Shown here: positions 23,434 to 35,465 of the stretch, piece by piece
How positions within the stretch are numbered: the first letter of the stretch is position 1
Layout of the letters: each line of letters starts with the position of its first letter
Source of the DNA: Malania oleifera
Lineage: Eukaryota; Streptophyta; Magnoliopsida; Santalales; Ximeniaceae
Reading direction: 5' to 3'
Assembly (NCBI RefSeq): GCF_029873635.1
Contig: NC_080428.1
Coordinates: forward strand, 65,875,101 to 65,939,100
Length of the DNA stretch: 64,000 nucleotides
Made by a program: the position numbers and the translations under genes
The notes under the pieces: model-generated
Told to the model about the DNA's origin: nothing
Seen by the model: only the letters and a program-made list of their open reading frames with translations
Database searches by the model: none

Positions 23434-25038
23434 TATAGTGACCTAGAGAATTATAATGTTTAAAGAAGGAGAAAAATGGAAATTTAAAAGGGGGTGACAA
23501 CAGGTTTCGCGTTCTTCGACAACGTTGCATATAGGGCTTGTCGATGAGAAGATACCGAGAGGGATTTTTGGCAATTCTGAATTTTGTCGACGAGGTGTGA
23601 GTTCATTGATAAATGCCAGTGTATAAATAGCCCAAACTTCATTTTTGGGTTAAAAATCGGTGCAAGAAGTCTCTCTCTCTCCTCCCTTCGGTTTCTCTCT
23701 CTTCTCTCTTAATTTATGGGTTGGATTTCCATCGGTTCGACAATCCGAAATCACCATAACACTCTTGGGGAAGTTCTATGCATATCTACTGGAGTAGATC
23801 GTCGGTGGGGCTGAGTTGGAAACCATCCTAAATTCAGGGTAAGACTTTCTACTCAATATTTGACTTCCTAACAGTTATAAAAAATGTAGTACGCGTACAA
23901 ATACTGAAGTTTAGTTCTGGGAACTACCCTTTTTAGGGTGTTGACCGAGGAACCCATTGAGTGTTGAGGTGATTATTTAAGGGGCTTTTCAAGAATCAGG
24001 TAAGGGGATAAATTAAGCCAATAATCTTATGAAAATGTATGTATACTTTTACAATATTTGGTTTTAGGAAAATGGATATACATATATAAATATATATATA
24101 TATATATTATGTTGGGAAATACTGTGGTAAATGATGATGTGTTTAAATATACCTAATACCCATTCTGTGTGGCATGAGTAAGATTTATTGTGAGATATTG
24201 TTTTTTGAGGAAATGTAGAGTTTTACAATGGAAAAATCGGTGTACGGGCCGAGGATATTTTTATATAATATACTGGCGTACGGGCCGAGAATATTTCTAT
24301 ATGATATGCCGGTGTACGGACCTGTTTGGCAAACCCATCGTACTTACAGACATTTACTTTGACTTGGCAGTGGTCGGCCAGCCATTGTCAGGTCCCACTT
24401 TTGGGCCACACAACCCAATCATGTGGGGGTAATACATGACATTAGCCAACTAACCTACCAGAGTTGTTTTCGTATTATTATCATAAGAGATTTATTATGT
24501 TTATGGAAACTCAGTATGTTCTGCTATGCTACGACTTTACATGTTTTTCCCATAAATGTTATAGATAGTTTATATATACATATATTTATGTATGCTTCTA
24601 TGTATAACACAGAAAAAATCATGTTGCCACACACTTGTATTAGTTTATTTTCCCTTATTGAGAGGTGTCTCACCCAAAATTATTTGGATATTTCAAGAGT
24701 CCCAGATAGGAGAGCGGATAAAGCCCTGCTGAGATAGTGTTAGCTGATCTATTCTTTCTAAAGGGTGAGCTTTTTGGTAGGGTCGGATCGTTTTTGTGGG
24801 AAACGACTCGGGGATTGGTTTTTTATGTTTTGGGAACTGTATTATTAATTCAGTAAACTCTAGTTTTTGTATTTAATGATATTTTAGGATATATATGATT
24901 TTATGTTTCCTTGCTACTTAGGTGTCCGTACTGTACTTTGAATATATCTCTGATACTCACGGGTATAGGTGGATAATGATCTACTAGGTTTATTTTTTTG
25001 GGTTTAAAAAAAAATGCTAAAATGAGCAGGTTGTTACA
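23434..25038 (+). repeat. 3' LTR of the gypsy element
   Basis: Begins TATAGTGACC (TG mutated to TA), ends GGTTGTTACA. Shares TATAAATA (23622-23629) and TGAGAGGTGTCTCA (24659-24672) with the 5' LTR. It has fewer palindromes, a short CT run and about three tandem units, which explains the missing 505 bp. Confidence 0.9.
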
Positions 25039-25153
25039 TCGGTGGCCTAAAATCCTTTCATGACCATGCTCCATTGAACAAAAAATTAGACTCTTGCCTA
25101 GATCTAACTTAAATATCACAAATCTTTCGCAAGTTGTTGCCATATCTAAACAC

Positions 25154-25241
<88 letters not shown>

Positions 25242-26464
25242 GGCGAGTCGAGTGACCCTACCCCACTCACATGGGCCTAGTTTCTCCTCTTGGCCAATCC
25301 TATCCTACTTTTGCATTAGACCTACACATGAACTATGGTTACTTAGCTTAACTGCGAACAAACACACCCTTAGGCACATGATTAATCCATTGCCCCACCT
25401 CTCTACCCTTTAAAATGCCAAAATTTTATTTCAGTTGAAAAGTTAAGGAAAGTCTTGAATTTACAAATTGACCAACTCTTGGAGAGATACATTCTACAAA
25501 TTTTGATAAATTTTAAGCCAATGTGTTCAAGAAAAATGATATGTTTTATTGAAATTTAAAAATTAAATAGAAATATTATATGATATTAATAACAGATACT
25601 AGAGAAAGATTTAAAGATAATTTTGTTTTAGTCATAATATTTTCTTGTATTATCATCAACTTTATAATTCAACTAACATTTTAAAAAAAAATTTAAAAAA
25701 TGGATATCAATTTTTTTTTCTTTTTAAAGTTAATGTTCTATACAAGCTAGCTACTCATATAGCTATGGGTTAATATGAGTTAATTTTGTTTTCTTTTGGG
25801 TTTGGTCTAACATTATCACAAAAAAAAAAAAAAAAGACTCCATACTACCTAATTATCTTGTGTTATGAGTTTATTTTCATATATAAACCTAGTTAAAAAA
25901 TTGATAGTGCATAACTTGTATGTAAGAATTTTTTGTTCCTATAACATGTTTATTTTTAAAAAAATATTAACATGAATTTGAGTGGATTTGAACAAAATTT
26001 AATATAATTTCGTATTGTATTTTGTCCAAATCCTCACAAATCTAAATCTTTCGAGCCCAAATTTCATTGAATTAAATTTAAATTTTGAATTAAATTTTAT
26101 TTTAAGAAGTTTCATCTAGGACCAATTTATTGATTATAAACTATTCTTATTAGAATTATGCTCGCAAGGTTTAAAATAATTAATCTATAATTAACTCTAC
26201 TGTAGATAGCTAACAATTTTTTATTCTTAAATTCATGTTTTTATTGAAAACTTTGTTTAACATAGTAACTTATAATTTGGTAATAAACATTTAATAACTA
26301 ATCTCAAAATCATAATTTTGTTTAAATTTTTTTATTTTATTTTATTTTGATCACAAGAAAACTGAGTATTTGGGCTTTAGTTTGAATGTGGGCATATGAT
26401 AGACTTAGAGATGCATTTAGTAGTGCAAGAGTTGAGAGTATGGGACTAGACATTGACCAACAAA
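25039..26464. other. AT-rich spacer with a long (GA)n microsatellite
   Basis: A (GA)n run of about 80 bases occupies about 25158-25238. The rest is very AT-rich, with no coding signal. Bases 26460-26464 (ACAAA) are the 5' TSD of the next element. Confidence 0.6.
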
Positions 26465-26644
26465 TGTAGGATTTATATCCCAAAGGATATGTTCCACATA
26501 TAGGGAATGTGTCCCATATGATAAGGATATGTATTAATGGTTGTATGAGTTAACTAAAATGTTGGCTTATTTAATATGAGAAATTAATGGTGGAAGTTTG
26601 AAGAGATTCCTATACATAAATATTATAAATATATATGTATATAT

Positions 26645-26688
<44 letters not shown>

Positions 26689-27061
26689 TTAGCTACTATT
26701 ATGGGTGTAGCTATAAGGGCATGTTATACATCAAGTTAAACTCTAAGGAATTAGCTACATGGCGGTGTTAGTTGTAAAGAAAAGATAGGAAGAAAGGAAT
26801 TGTCCTCTCTCTGCCTCTACTTCTCTAATCATTAGGAGATCCCATAGACCTGGTGAAGGAAGGAAAGAGAAAGAGAAGAAATGAGAGAAACGATTTCTTC
26901 GAATTCTCCAGGTGTTCTTTTCGATAGGTTCGATATGGCTAATTCCGGTATGTAAAATTTATAGTTTATGATTTATTTATTTTTCGCATAAAGTAATTGA
27001 TGTGAAGTTCATTATAATTGAAGATCCTTGGCTGCAATATATTTGTGAAAATTTTCTTACA
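26465..27061 (+). repeat. 5' LTR of copia element (26465-32770)
   Basis: 597 bp, containing a (TA)n tract (about 26634-26690), longer than its counterpart in the 3' LTR. Confidence 0.93.
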
Positions 27062-27076
27062 CGTGGTATCAGAGCC
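27062..27076 (+). promoter_or_regulatory. Primer binding site of the copia element
   Basis: CGTGGTATCAGAGCC abuts the 5' LTR and matches the initiator tRNA-Met type (TGGTATCAGAGC). Confidence 0.92.
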
Positions 27077-27194
27077 AAGTTTGAAATTATCATGATCTTC
27101 CTTTCTTGATATAGATCGTTTCTTTTAACCCTTTACAATCTTGTTATGGGTTTGTGTGAAAAAAAACTAATTGCAGTTTTGACTCTACCGTGAA

Positions 27195-27375
27195 GTTTTT
27201 GAATATATGGGCTGCCAGTTTTTAAATGTACACGCTGCAGTTTTTTTTTTTTTTAATACATGGGCTACAGTTTTTTAATACATGGGCTGCTGTTTTTAAT
27301 ACATGGGTTGCCAGTGGCTGTCAGTTTTTTTAATATACGGGCTGTAGTGTTTTTAATTCATGGGCTACCAGATTT
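27195..27375 (+). repeat. Tandem repeat in the copia leader
   Basis: About seven degenerate units of TTTTTAATACATGGGCTGCCAG (22-30 bp), between PBS and gag. Confidence 0.7.
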
Positions 27376-27750
27376 TACATAAAATAAAATAAAATATTAA
27401 TCCAAGTAAAATTGTCATTGTGAGAAATTAATTATCTGCTTTAAACTTGGATTATTTTTGTTGAGTATGAAGTTAATCAATGTTTATATTATGATTAGCT
27501 TGTTATCACCAAAGTGATTTCGTTAAGAAAAATTATAAACATTGTATTGAGATATAATTTTGCAAAAAAATTATTACAGAATGATTATCTGAATATTATG
27601 GTTAGCCCAAAGGTGCACCAACTTTCAAATAGTCATTGATTTAATTAGGATTAGTATATTGCATAAGTTGATCCAAAGATTGAACGCAATTTACTAATGA
27701 AATGTTCTAAACTCAAAGCATTAATGTAGTGAGCATTTTGTGTTATTGCA

Positions 27751-28680
27751 GTGTCTGTTCCTGTTTTGTTGCATTCGCTGACTTCTTCTGTTCCAATCTT
27801 TAATGGGACAAATTTCTCTGACTGGAAAGAACAGATTCAGTTTCACCTTGGTGTTCTGGATCTGGACTTAGCTCTGCGAATGGATAAACCGGCTGCTATT
27901 ACTGAAACTAGCAGTTTAGAACAACAAGCTTTGTATAAGTTATGGGAAAGGTCGAACATATTAAGTATGATGTTTATGCGAATGTGTATAACAAATAATA
28001 TTAAATCAACACTCCCTCAACTAGACAACGCAAAGGAATATGTTAAGGCAGTGGAAGATAGATTTCGTTCAGCTGATAAGTCCCTTGCAGGAAGGTTGAT
28101 GGCTGAACTAACCACAATGAAATTTGATGGCAGCAAAGGAATGAATAAACATACCCTAGAAATGTCTAATCTAGCTGCTAGACTTAATACTTTGGGAATG
28201 AATGTTAATGAAAACTTCCTTGTTCAGTTTATTTTGAACTCTTTGCCTCCTCAATACAGGCTTTTTCATATTCACTATAACACAATTAAAGAAAAATGGA
28301 ATGTGAATGAATTGACAAGCATGTTAGTTCAAGAAGAGGCAAGACTCAAACAACAGAGACAACATTCAGTAAATGTCATGAGTCACGCAACTGGAAGTAA
28401 AGGAAAGAAAATAAAGAAAGGTTTAAAGAAAGATCCATTGAAGGTGGTGAGTACTTCGTATAGTGGTGAGGCTCGTAGGAAGGAACATTATGGTCCCAAG
28501 TGTCTCTTTTGTCGTGGCTATGGGCATTTAAAGAAAAATTGCCCCAAACGTAAAGCATGGTTTGAAAAGAAAGGTAACCCTTTAGCTTATGTATGTTTCG
28601 AATCAAACATGACACAAGTTCCGTCTAACACTTGGTGGATTGACTTTGTTTCTACTGTTTATGTTTCAAATTCGATGTAG
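27751..28680 (+). pseudogene. gag: copia gag with zinc knuckle and inactivated protease start
   Basis: A UBN2-type gag (IFNGTNFSDWKEQIQFHLGV.. to ..LTSMLVQEEARLKQQ) with intact zinc knuckle CLFCRGYGHLKKNC (about 28501-28542). The expected initiator at 27751 is GTG, so the ATG seems to be lost. The protease motif reads WWIDFVST where copia elements have a D-S/T-G triad, so the protease is inactive. The frame ends at 28678, a CAG to TAG change (SNSM*RYL). Confidence 0.88.
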
Positions 28681-31600
28681 AGATACCTTACGATCCAGAG
28701 CGTAAAGGAAAATGAACACATGATAGTCTTGGGGAATGGAAATCAAGTGCCAGCTATGGGTGTTGGAACTATTCGGTTGTATCTTGAATCGGGTCATTGT
28801 TTAGACCTGTTTGATACTTTGTATGTTCCAAATATTTCTAGGAACTTAATTTCCATATCTAGATTAGATAATGATGGTTATGGTTTGTATTTTGAACATA
28901 AAGGTTTCCGTATTATGAAAGGTGACTTATGTGTTGGCTTTGGTATTTTGTATAAGGGGTTGTATAAATTTAATCTTAATGAAAAGTTTGCTGAAACACT
29001 CCTCACTCTGCATCATAATATTGGAACTAAGCATAATAGAATAAACGAGAATTCCTCTTTCTTGTGGCATAAAAGACTGGGTCATTTATCCAGGGAAAGA
29101 ATGGAGAGATTGGTAAAGGATGGGGTTCTCACGAACCTTGATTTTACTGATTTCGATGTATGTATTAATTGCATTAAAGGAAAGCAAACTAAACATACAA
29201 AGAAAGGAGCCACAAGAAGTAAGAATCTACTGGAAATTGTTCATACTGATGTATGTGGGCCTTTTGACTCACCATCTTTAGGAGGAGAAAAGTATTTTAT
29301 CACCTTTATTGATAATTTTTCATAATATGGCTATATCTATTTGTTGCATGAAAAGTCTCAAACAATAGATGCTTTAAAGGCATATGTTGCTGAAGTGGAG
29401 TGACAATTAGATAGGAAAGTGAAAATCATTATATTTGACAGAGGTGGTGAGTATTATGGTAGGTATGATGGCATAAAACAATGTCTAGGACCATTTGCTA
29501 AATTCCTAGAACAACATGGTATTTGTACTCAATACACAATGCCTGGTACGCCTCAGCAAAATGGTGTGGCTGAAAGGCGGAATCATACTCTTATAGAAAT
29601 GGTTAGGAGTATGTTGAGTAATTCCTCAGTACCCATTTCATTATGGATGGAAGCTGTTAAAACAGCAGTGTATGTGTTTAATCGGGTTCCTAGTAACGCA
29701 GTTCAGAAAACTCCTTTTGAACTATGGACGGGAAGGAAACCGAGTTTAAGACACTTTCATGTTTGGGGTTGTCCAGCAGAGATTAGAGTTTATAATCCAA
29801 ATGAAAGGAAATTGGATTCAAGGACTGTGAGTGGGTATTTTATTGGATACCTAGAAAAGTCTAAAGGGTATAGGTTTTACTGTCCTAATCATAGTATGAG
29901 AATAGTTGAATTCGACAATGTAAAGTTCCTTGAAAATGGTGAAATTAATGGGAGTGATATATCACGAAATGTGGTCATTAAAGAAATTCAGGTTCCTATA
30001 CCGATATCTAGACCTTTAACAGACATTGTTGTTCCTTTAATTGTTGAAAGGCATGATAACATTGAACAACAGTCTAATGATGTATCAATTGGTAATGAAA
30101 ATGTCACCATCGAGCCAATTGCAGAACAATCACAAGAAATAGCATTAAGGAGATCTCAAAGAATAAGGAAACCGGCTATTTTTGATGATTATTCAGTATA
30201 TCTGCAAGAGGCTGATTATGATTTAGGAACTAGTAAGGATCCAGTTACGTTTTCACAAGCCATTGAAAGTGATGACTCTGAAAAGTGGATCAATGCCATA
30301 AATGATGAGTTGAAATCTATGGAATAGAATAAAGTTTGGGACATCGTTGATTTGCCTGAAGGGTTTAAAACAGTTGGGTGTAAATGGGTCTTTAAGACCA
30401 AACACGACTGTAATGACAACATTGAACGATATAAAGTTAGACTTGTAGCAAAGGGTTTCACTCAGAGGGAAGGTGTTGATTATAAAGAGACGTTTTCTCC
30501 TGTGTTTAAAAAGGACTCTCTTAGAATCATTATGGCTTTGGTGGCTCATTTTGATTTAGAGTTACACCAAATGGATGTGAAAACTGCTTTTTTAAATGGG
30601 AATTTAGATGAAGAGGTATATATGGATCTTCCTGAAGGTTTAATGATTAAAGGAAAAGAGCACATGGTTTGCAAATTAATATGGACCTAAACAAGCTTCC
30701 AGGCAATGGTATTTTAAATTTCATGATACCATCACGATCTTTGGTTTTAAAGAAAACACTGTTGATCGGTGTATATATCTAAAGGTCAGTGGGAGCAAGT
30801 TTATCTTTCTGATTCTATATGTTGATGATATTTTATTTGCCAGTAATGATCTTGTCTTATTGAATGATACCAAGAGATTTCTTTCTATGAACTTTGAAAT
30901 GAAAGATATGGGTGAGGCAACTCATGTGATTGGAATTGAAATATTCCGGGACAGATCACTTGGTCTGTTAGGGTTGTCTCAGAAAGGATATATTAATAAA
31001 GTTCTAGAAAGATTTCATATGGCTGATTGTAAACCAACTCCTACTCCTATTTGTAAAGGGGACAAGTTTAGTCTAATAGATTGTCCACAAAATGAATTTG
31101 AAAAGAAAAGTATGGAAAATATTCCTTTTGCATTTGCTGTTGGGCGTTTGATGTATGTGCAGACTTGTACGAGACCAGATATTAGTTTTGCAATTGGGAT
31201 GTTTGGGAGGTACCAAAGTAATCCCAGAATGGAGCATTGGAAAGCTGCAAAGAAAGTCTTGAGGTACTTAAAAGGAACCTGACACTGTATGCTCACATAT
31301 AGGAGAAGAGATCAGTTGGAGGTGGTTGGCTACTTTGACTCAGATTTTGTTGGATGCGTTGATAGTCGTAAGTCAACATATGACTATTTGTTCCTGTTAG
31401 CTGGAGGAGCAATATCATGGAAGAGTGCCAAATAGACTATTATAGCAGTATCTACTATGGAAGCTGAATTTGTGGCGTGCTTTAAGGCCACGATTCAGGC
31501 TTTGTGGTTGCGGAACTTTATCTCAGGACTTGGGATTGTCGACAGTATAGCCAGGCCGTTGAGAATTTATTGTGATAATTCCGCAATAGTCTTTTTCTCC

Positions 31601-31797
31601 AAAAAACGACAAATACTCTAATGACGCTAAGCATATGGAGCTCAAGTATTTGGCCGTTAAGGAGGAAGTTCGGAAATAGACAGTACTTATAGAACATATA
31701 AGGACTGAGCTCATGATAGCAGATCCTTTAATGAAAGGATTGACACCAAAGGCATTTAGAGAACATGCTGATCACATAGGTCTTTGTTGTAATCCTT
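28681..31797 (+). pseudogene. pol: copia pol: pre-integrase, integrase, RT and RNase H, broken
   Basis: Domains in order: GAG pre-integrase with HKRLGHLSRERMERL and CINCIKGKQ (about 29070-29190); integrase with HTDVCGPFDSP (29240-29275) and TPQQNGVAERRN (about 29549-29585); RT with GCKWVFKTK..VRLVAKGFTQ (30379-30460), HQMDVKTAFLNGNLDEEVYM and LYVDDILFAS (about 30818-30850), intact; RNase H with YFDSDFVGC and VSTMEAEFVA (31330-31475). Stops at 29323, 29401, 30325 and others, plus a deletion near 30680, break the frame. Confidence 0.9.
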
Positions 31798-32189
31798 GAT
31801 GTATAATAGTGGATCTTTATGTTTTGTTCTATAATATGTATAATGATATTAATAAAAGTGTTTCTGAATATTATTTCTATTTATCGTAAATCATGTGATT
31901 ATGGAGATAGTTCACCATTAAACAGAAATGGTCTTTGACAAAGACATTACAGGGACAGTATGATAACTTCCTATTATAGATCATAGTTAAGTGGTTTATT
32001 ACTTTTGTGGTACATGGAAGGGAAGATGTCGCTCTAATGATATTTACCGCCATGACTCGTACTAATGGGTTGCTTGATTATGATATTATGTTAATCTCAT
32101 TGAAAAGTATAAATAAACTAATGTTTTGTGCACATTATGGATATTTGTTAATCCATATTAATATCATTCATATGGGTCAAGTGGGAGAA

Positions 32190-32770
32190 TGTAGGATTTA
32201 TATCCCAAAGGATATGTCCCACATGAATGATGTGGGTCTCACATATAGGGAATGTGTCCCTTATGATAAGGATATGTATTAATGGTTGTATGAGTTAACT
32301 AAAAGGTTAGCTTATTTAATATGAGAAATTAATGGTGGAAGTTTGAAGAGATTCCTATACATAAATATTATATATATATATATATATATATAATATATTA
32401 GCTACTATTATGGGTGTAGCTATAAGGGCATGCTATACATCAAGTTAAGCTTTAAGGGGTTAGCTACATGGTGGTGTTAGTTGTAAAGAAAAGATAGGAA
32501 AAAAGGAATTGTCCTCTCTCTGCCTCTACTTCTCTAATCATCAAGAGATCCCATAGATCTGGTGAAGGAAGGAAAGAGAAAGAGGAGAAGTGAGAGAAAC
32601 AATTTCTTCGGATTCTCCAAGTGTTCTTTTCGATAGGTTCGATATGGCCGATTCCGATATGTAAAGTTTACAGTTTATGATTTATTTATTTTCCGCATAA
32701 AGTAATTGATGTGAAGTTCATGATAATTGAAGATCCTTGGCTGCAATATATTTATGAAAATTTTCTTACA
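32190..32770 (+). repeat. 3' LTR of copia element (26465-32770)
   Basis: 581 bp. It contains GAATGATGTGGGTCTC, not present in the 5' LTR, and a shorter (TA)n tract. Confidence 0.93.
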
Positions 32771-32775
32771 ACAAA

Positions 32776-33075
32776 GCTAATGTTAGTTGATTTGATGCCT
32801 AATAAGCATAAGCATATAAGACTATCAATGAATTTAAACATTAATTGTTAGTGAATAGACGAATATCCATCGAATAAAATCATAAACCCGCAAACTGACT
32901 CATTTAGAAGCGGATAAAACAGTTCAAACCATATTCAACTCATTTAATGTACAGATTGGTTATGAGTCAACTTAAGCAGGTTGAATTCAGTTTATATTGA
33001 TAGATTTTTATTCATTTTGTTAGGTCTACTCTAAATGCACAACAAAAAAGTTCCACTTTATTTAGTTTAAAAAAT
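32776..33075. other. AT-rich spacer
   Basis: No gene or recognised repeat seen between the copia element and the SINE. Confidence 0.5.
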
Positions 33076-33086
33076 AATAAGGATTT

Positions 33087-33503
33087 GCGCCCACGGGCAT
33101 GGCGCGGTGGAAAGACATCAGCACGTAAGAAGGAGCATCGGGGGTTCAATTCCAGTTGATACACTCACGAAGCCAGCGGTACCTGTGGATGGTGAGAGTT
33201 TACTTTATAAGCCAGCGGAGACTGTGGATGGCGAGAGTTCGCTCTATGAGCCAGAAAGGACTGTGGATGGTGAGAGTTCTCTGTGAGCCAGCGCGGACCA
33301 TGGATGGTATTGGAGATGTGTCCCTGGGGTCGAGTTGGCCGAACGTTCAACTGATGCACGGAAGTTGTGTCCGCGTTCCAAACTTTACCCTGATCAATTA
33401 GATTTGGGGGCAGAGGACGCTGATCCGTAGGTTTGGTGCCGCATTAAGGGGTTCGAAGGGCTCGTTGGTGGCTGGAGTTCCTATGTAATAATAAAAAAAG
33501 AAC
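33087..33503 (+). mobile_element. tRNA-derived SINE, complete copy with internal 38-bp repeats
   Basis: Head with A box TGGCGCGGTGG (33100-33110) and B box GGTTCAATTCC (33143-33153). The 3' end is GTAATAATAAAAAAAG. The TSD is AATAAGGATTT, 33076-33086 and 33504-33514, perfect. Between head and body lie about four tandem units with GCCAGCGGAGACTGTGGATG and GGTGAGAGTT (about 33171-33308). The body is shared with the split copy at 12959-15561. No protein is encoded. Confidence 0.9.
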
Positions 33504-33571
33504 AATAAGGATTTTTTAGTAATTTAAAATGGATAAAATGTACATTTTATTGTTTGATCAAAGTACCAATC

Positions 33572-33879
33572 TATTGAGATTATCTCACATTGGTTGTGGA
33601 AGGGGCTGGTGGTTAGTTATTAAGTGTGAGGGAAAGCCTCACCTCATAAGCTAGCTTTTGGGATTGAGAAGGCTCAAGACCACCTAATACTGGTATCATT
33701 CTCCTCGGGATGCCGGGTTTGTGGGGTTGCCAATTTAGAACCCGATGTGTGAGGGAGAGATTGTTGGGGTTATCTCACATCGGTTATGGAAAGGGTTGGT
33801 AGTTAGTTATTAAATGTGAGGGAAAATCTCCTCCCATGATCTAACTTTTGGGGTTGAGAAGACCCAAGACCACCTAACA
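33572..33879 (+). mobile_element. 308-bp miniature LTR retrotransposon (TRIM/SMART-like)
   Basis: Two 118-bp direct repeats, 33572-33689 and 33762-33879 (consensus start TGTTGGGGTTATCTCAC, end CACCTAACA), flank a 72-bp interior. The interior starts with a PBS-like TGGTATCATTC (33691-33701) and ends with a purine tract GTGAGGGAGAGA just before the second repeat. The TSD is CAATC at 33567-33571 and 33880-33884, perfect. It has no coding capacity. The size and layout fit terminal-repeat retrotransposons in miniature; the family is not identified. Confidence 0.85.
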
Positions 33880-33884
33880 CAATC

Positions 33885-35330
33885 ATCACCACATTTGACA
33901 TTCATCCTAAATGTAAGTTTATGGAATGGACTATGGTGAAATGAAATACATTAAACGAAGTTTTATTTTTTTAAAAGTAGACTTAAATTAAAAATAATTA
34001 CCATTATTCAAGCCACAAATTTAAAATAATTTACGAATAAACATTTATATGGAAAAATCTTAAAACAAATTATTCAGTTTAAAATATTAAGATAACATTA
34101 TTTTTTTTGTACATTTGGCATAGAATTAGCACTGATTTTTTAGTTATTTTATTCCCACTCTATTCTATTTTGATAATGAAATAAATTAAATTAAAATGAG
34201 ATGATTTGACACGTTAAAAAAAAATACTTCTTAAAATTAACATTTTATAGTACATGCCACGTTGGTGTTTACTTGTATTTGTTATTCTAAAAAAACCTTC
34301 TATAATTTATCTACTTCAATAAGAACCACCAGTTAATTCTAATAATTATGTTTTAATGAAAATCTTTTCAATTTTGAATGAATTTATTTTCATTACAATT
34401 TTGTATTGCTATAAAGGCTTAAAATAGAAATATTTGATAATTACTACAAGCATACCATAATGGCAAATATATAAGAAGAATACATAGCTAATTATGGTAT
34501 GAAGCAATTATAGAAACATTTTGGCAATAATAATACATATGGGTTTCGAATATTCTAATGGCTCCATCTATATATATTATAAGGAATTCAAATATTCTCA
34601 TGTACATTTTTGTTTTAGGAAGTGAAGATCAAAAAAATGATTTTTACTACAATTTTACAGCTCTTCGCTTCAATGGTGGATGATTCGTTGATCTTGGGCA
34701 ATTTCAACCATAAAGATTTTTGCTTGTGACTGAAGAACAAAGAGAAGATCTTTGATAGTGGTAAGTCACAGAAACTCAACATCGCACGAATAATTGTGTA
34801 ATATGCATCAAAATGCTTATCGTTTTATTGTTTCCATTTTTTACTTTGTTAGAAAAAAAAAATGTGAGAGTGTTCGGGAGGATTGGGCGTGGAGAGTATT
34901 CAAATGGGTGAAAATAGGGAGCTAAAGAAGTTTAGTGTGAGTTAAATATTTCTTTCTCATTCCTAAAGCTTTTATGTGAATATGCATTCTTATCGTATCT
35001 CACAGTAAATGAAATGACATAAATTTTATAGATATATATTTTATAAATTATTACATTTTTTATATGTATATTTCTTGTTTTATAATCTCGTTTAGTTATA
35101 TTATGTAAACATAATCTTCTCTCTCTTATAAAACTACTCATTGCTTTGGATGAGAGTTGAAAATTTTCAGTAGAGCTCGATTTGATTTGAAAAATCCTAC
35201 AACCAACCAAACTTAACTCACAAGCATATTCATTTAGACAATTTGGGTTGGGTTGGTTTGGTTGTTGGATTTGAGTTGGGTGAATGAATCGAATAGGCTC
35301 GATCTCAAGTATGACCTGAAGCATCATGTT
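33885..35330. other. AT-rich spacer
   Basis: No gene, RNA or recognised element. ATGTT at 35326-35330 is the likely TSD of the following copia element. Confidence 0.5.
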
Positions 35331-35452
35331 TGTTAAGATTAATACAAACTTTATTGATCTTTTTGTACACAAAAAAATTGTACAAGGTCATCCTTTTATA
35401 GGGAGATATACAAGGGTATTTTAGGGAGATATATGAGAGAGATATGCTAACA
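35331..35452 (-). repeat. 3' LTR of the 122-bp-LTR copia element
   Basis: 122 bp, differing from the 5' LTR by a few substitutions (ends GCTAACA against GCTAATA). Confidence 0.92.
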
Positions 35453-35465
35453 TCCCCCCTCAAAC

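Larger units (their letters stand above)
16324..25038 (+). mobile_element. Full-length Ty3/gypsy retrotransposon, chromovirus (Tekay/Del-like), decayed
   Basis: The structure is complete: 5' LTR 16324-18433, PBS, gag-pol 18738-23178, polypurine tract about 23418-23433 (AAGGAGGGGAGAA), 3' LTR 23434-25038. TSD is TTGGT (16319-16323) and TCGGT (25039-25043), one mismatch. Domain order PR-RT-RNase H-INT and a chromodomain-like C-terminus place it with plant chromoviruses; the Tekay/Del assignment is an inference from the C-terminal motif. Many in-frame stops make it non-autonomous today. The LTRs differ in length (2110 versus 1605 bp), mainly through mid-LTR tandem repeats and deletions. Confidence 0.93.
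26465..32770 (+). mobile_element. Full-length Ty1/copia retrotransposon with perfect TSD, decayed
   Basis: 5' LTR 26465-27061 and 3' LTR 32190-32770, both TGTAGGATTTATATCCC..TTTTCTTACA. The TSD is ACAAA on both sides (26460-26464, 32771-32775). PBS directly follows the 5' LTR and the polypurine tract (TCAAGTGGGAGAA) directly precedes the 3' LTR. Domain order gag-PR-INT-RT-RNase H is copia. Stops and a deletion in RT make it defective. Clade not assigned. Confidence 0.94.

Noticed and set aside
26465..27061. Tandem duplication of host DNA (matching 32190-32770)
   Set aside because: TG..CA ends, PBS, purine tract and a perfect ACAAA TSD show that these are LTRs of one element.
33100..33153. 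A tRNA gene (A and B boxes present)
   Set aside because: No cloverleaf or anticodon arm can be built, and the head continues into a body with poly(A) tail and TSD; it is a SINE.
33156..33401. 81-residue open frame with internal repeats
   Set aside because: It is produced by the SINE's 38-bp tandem repeats; SINEs do not encode protein.
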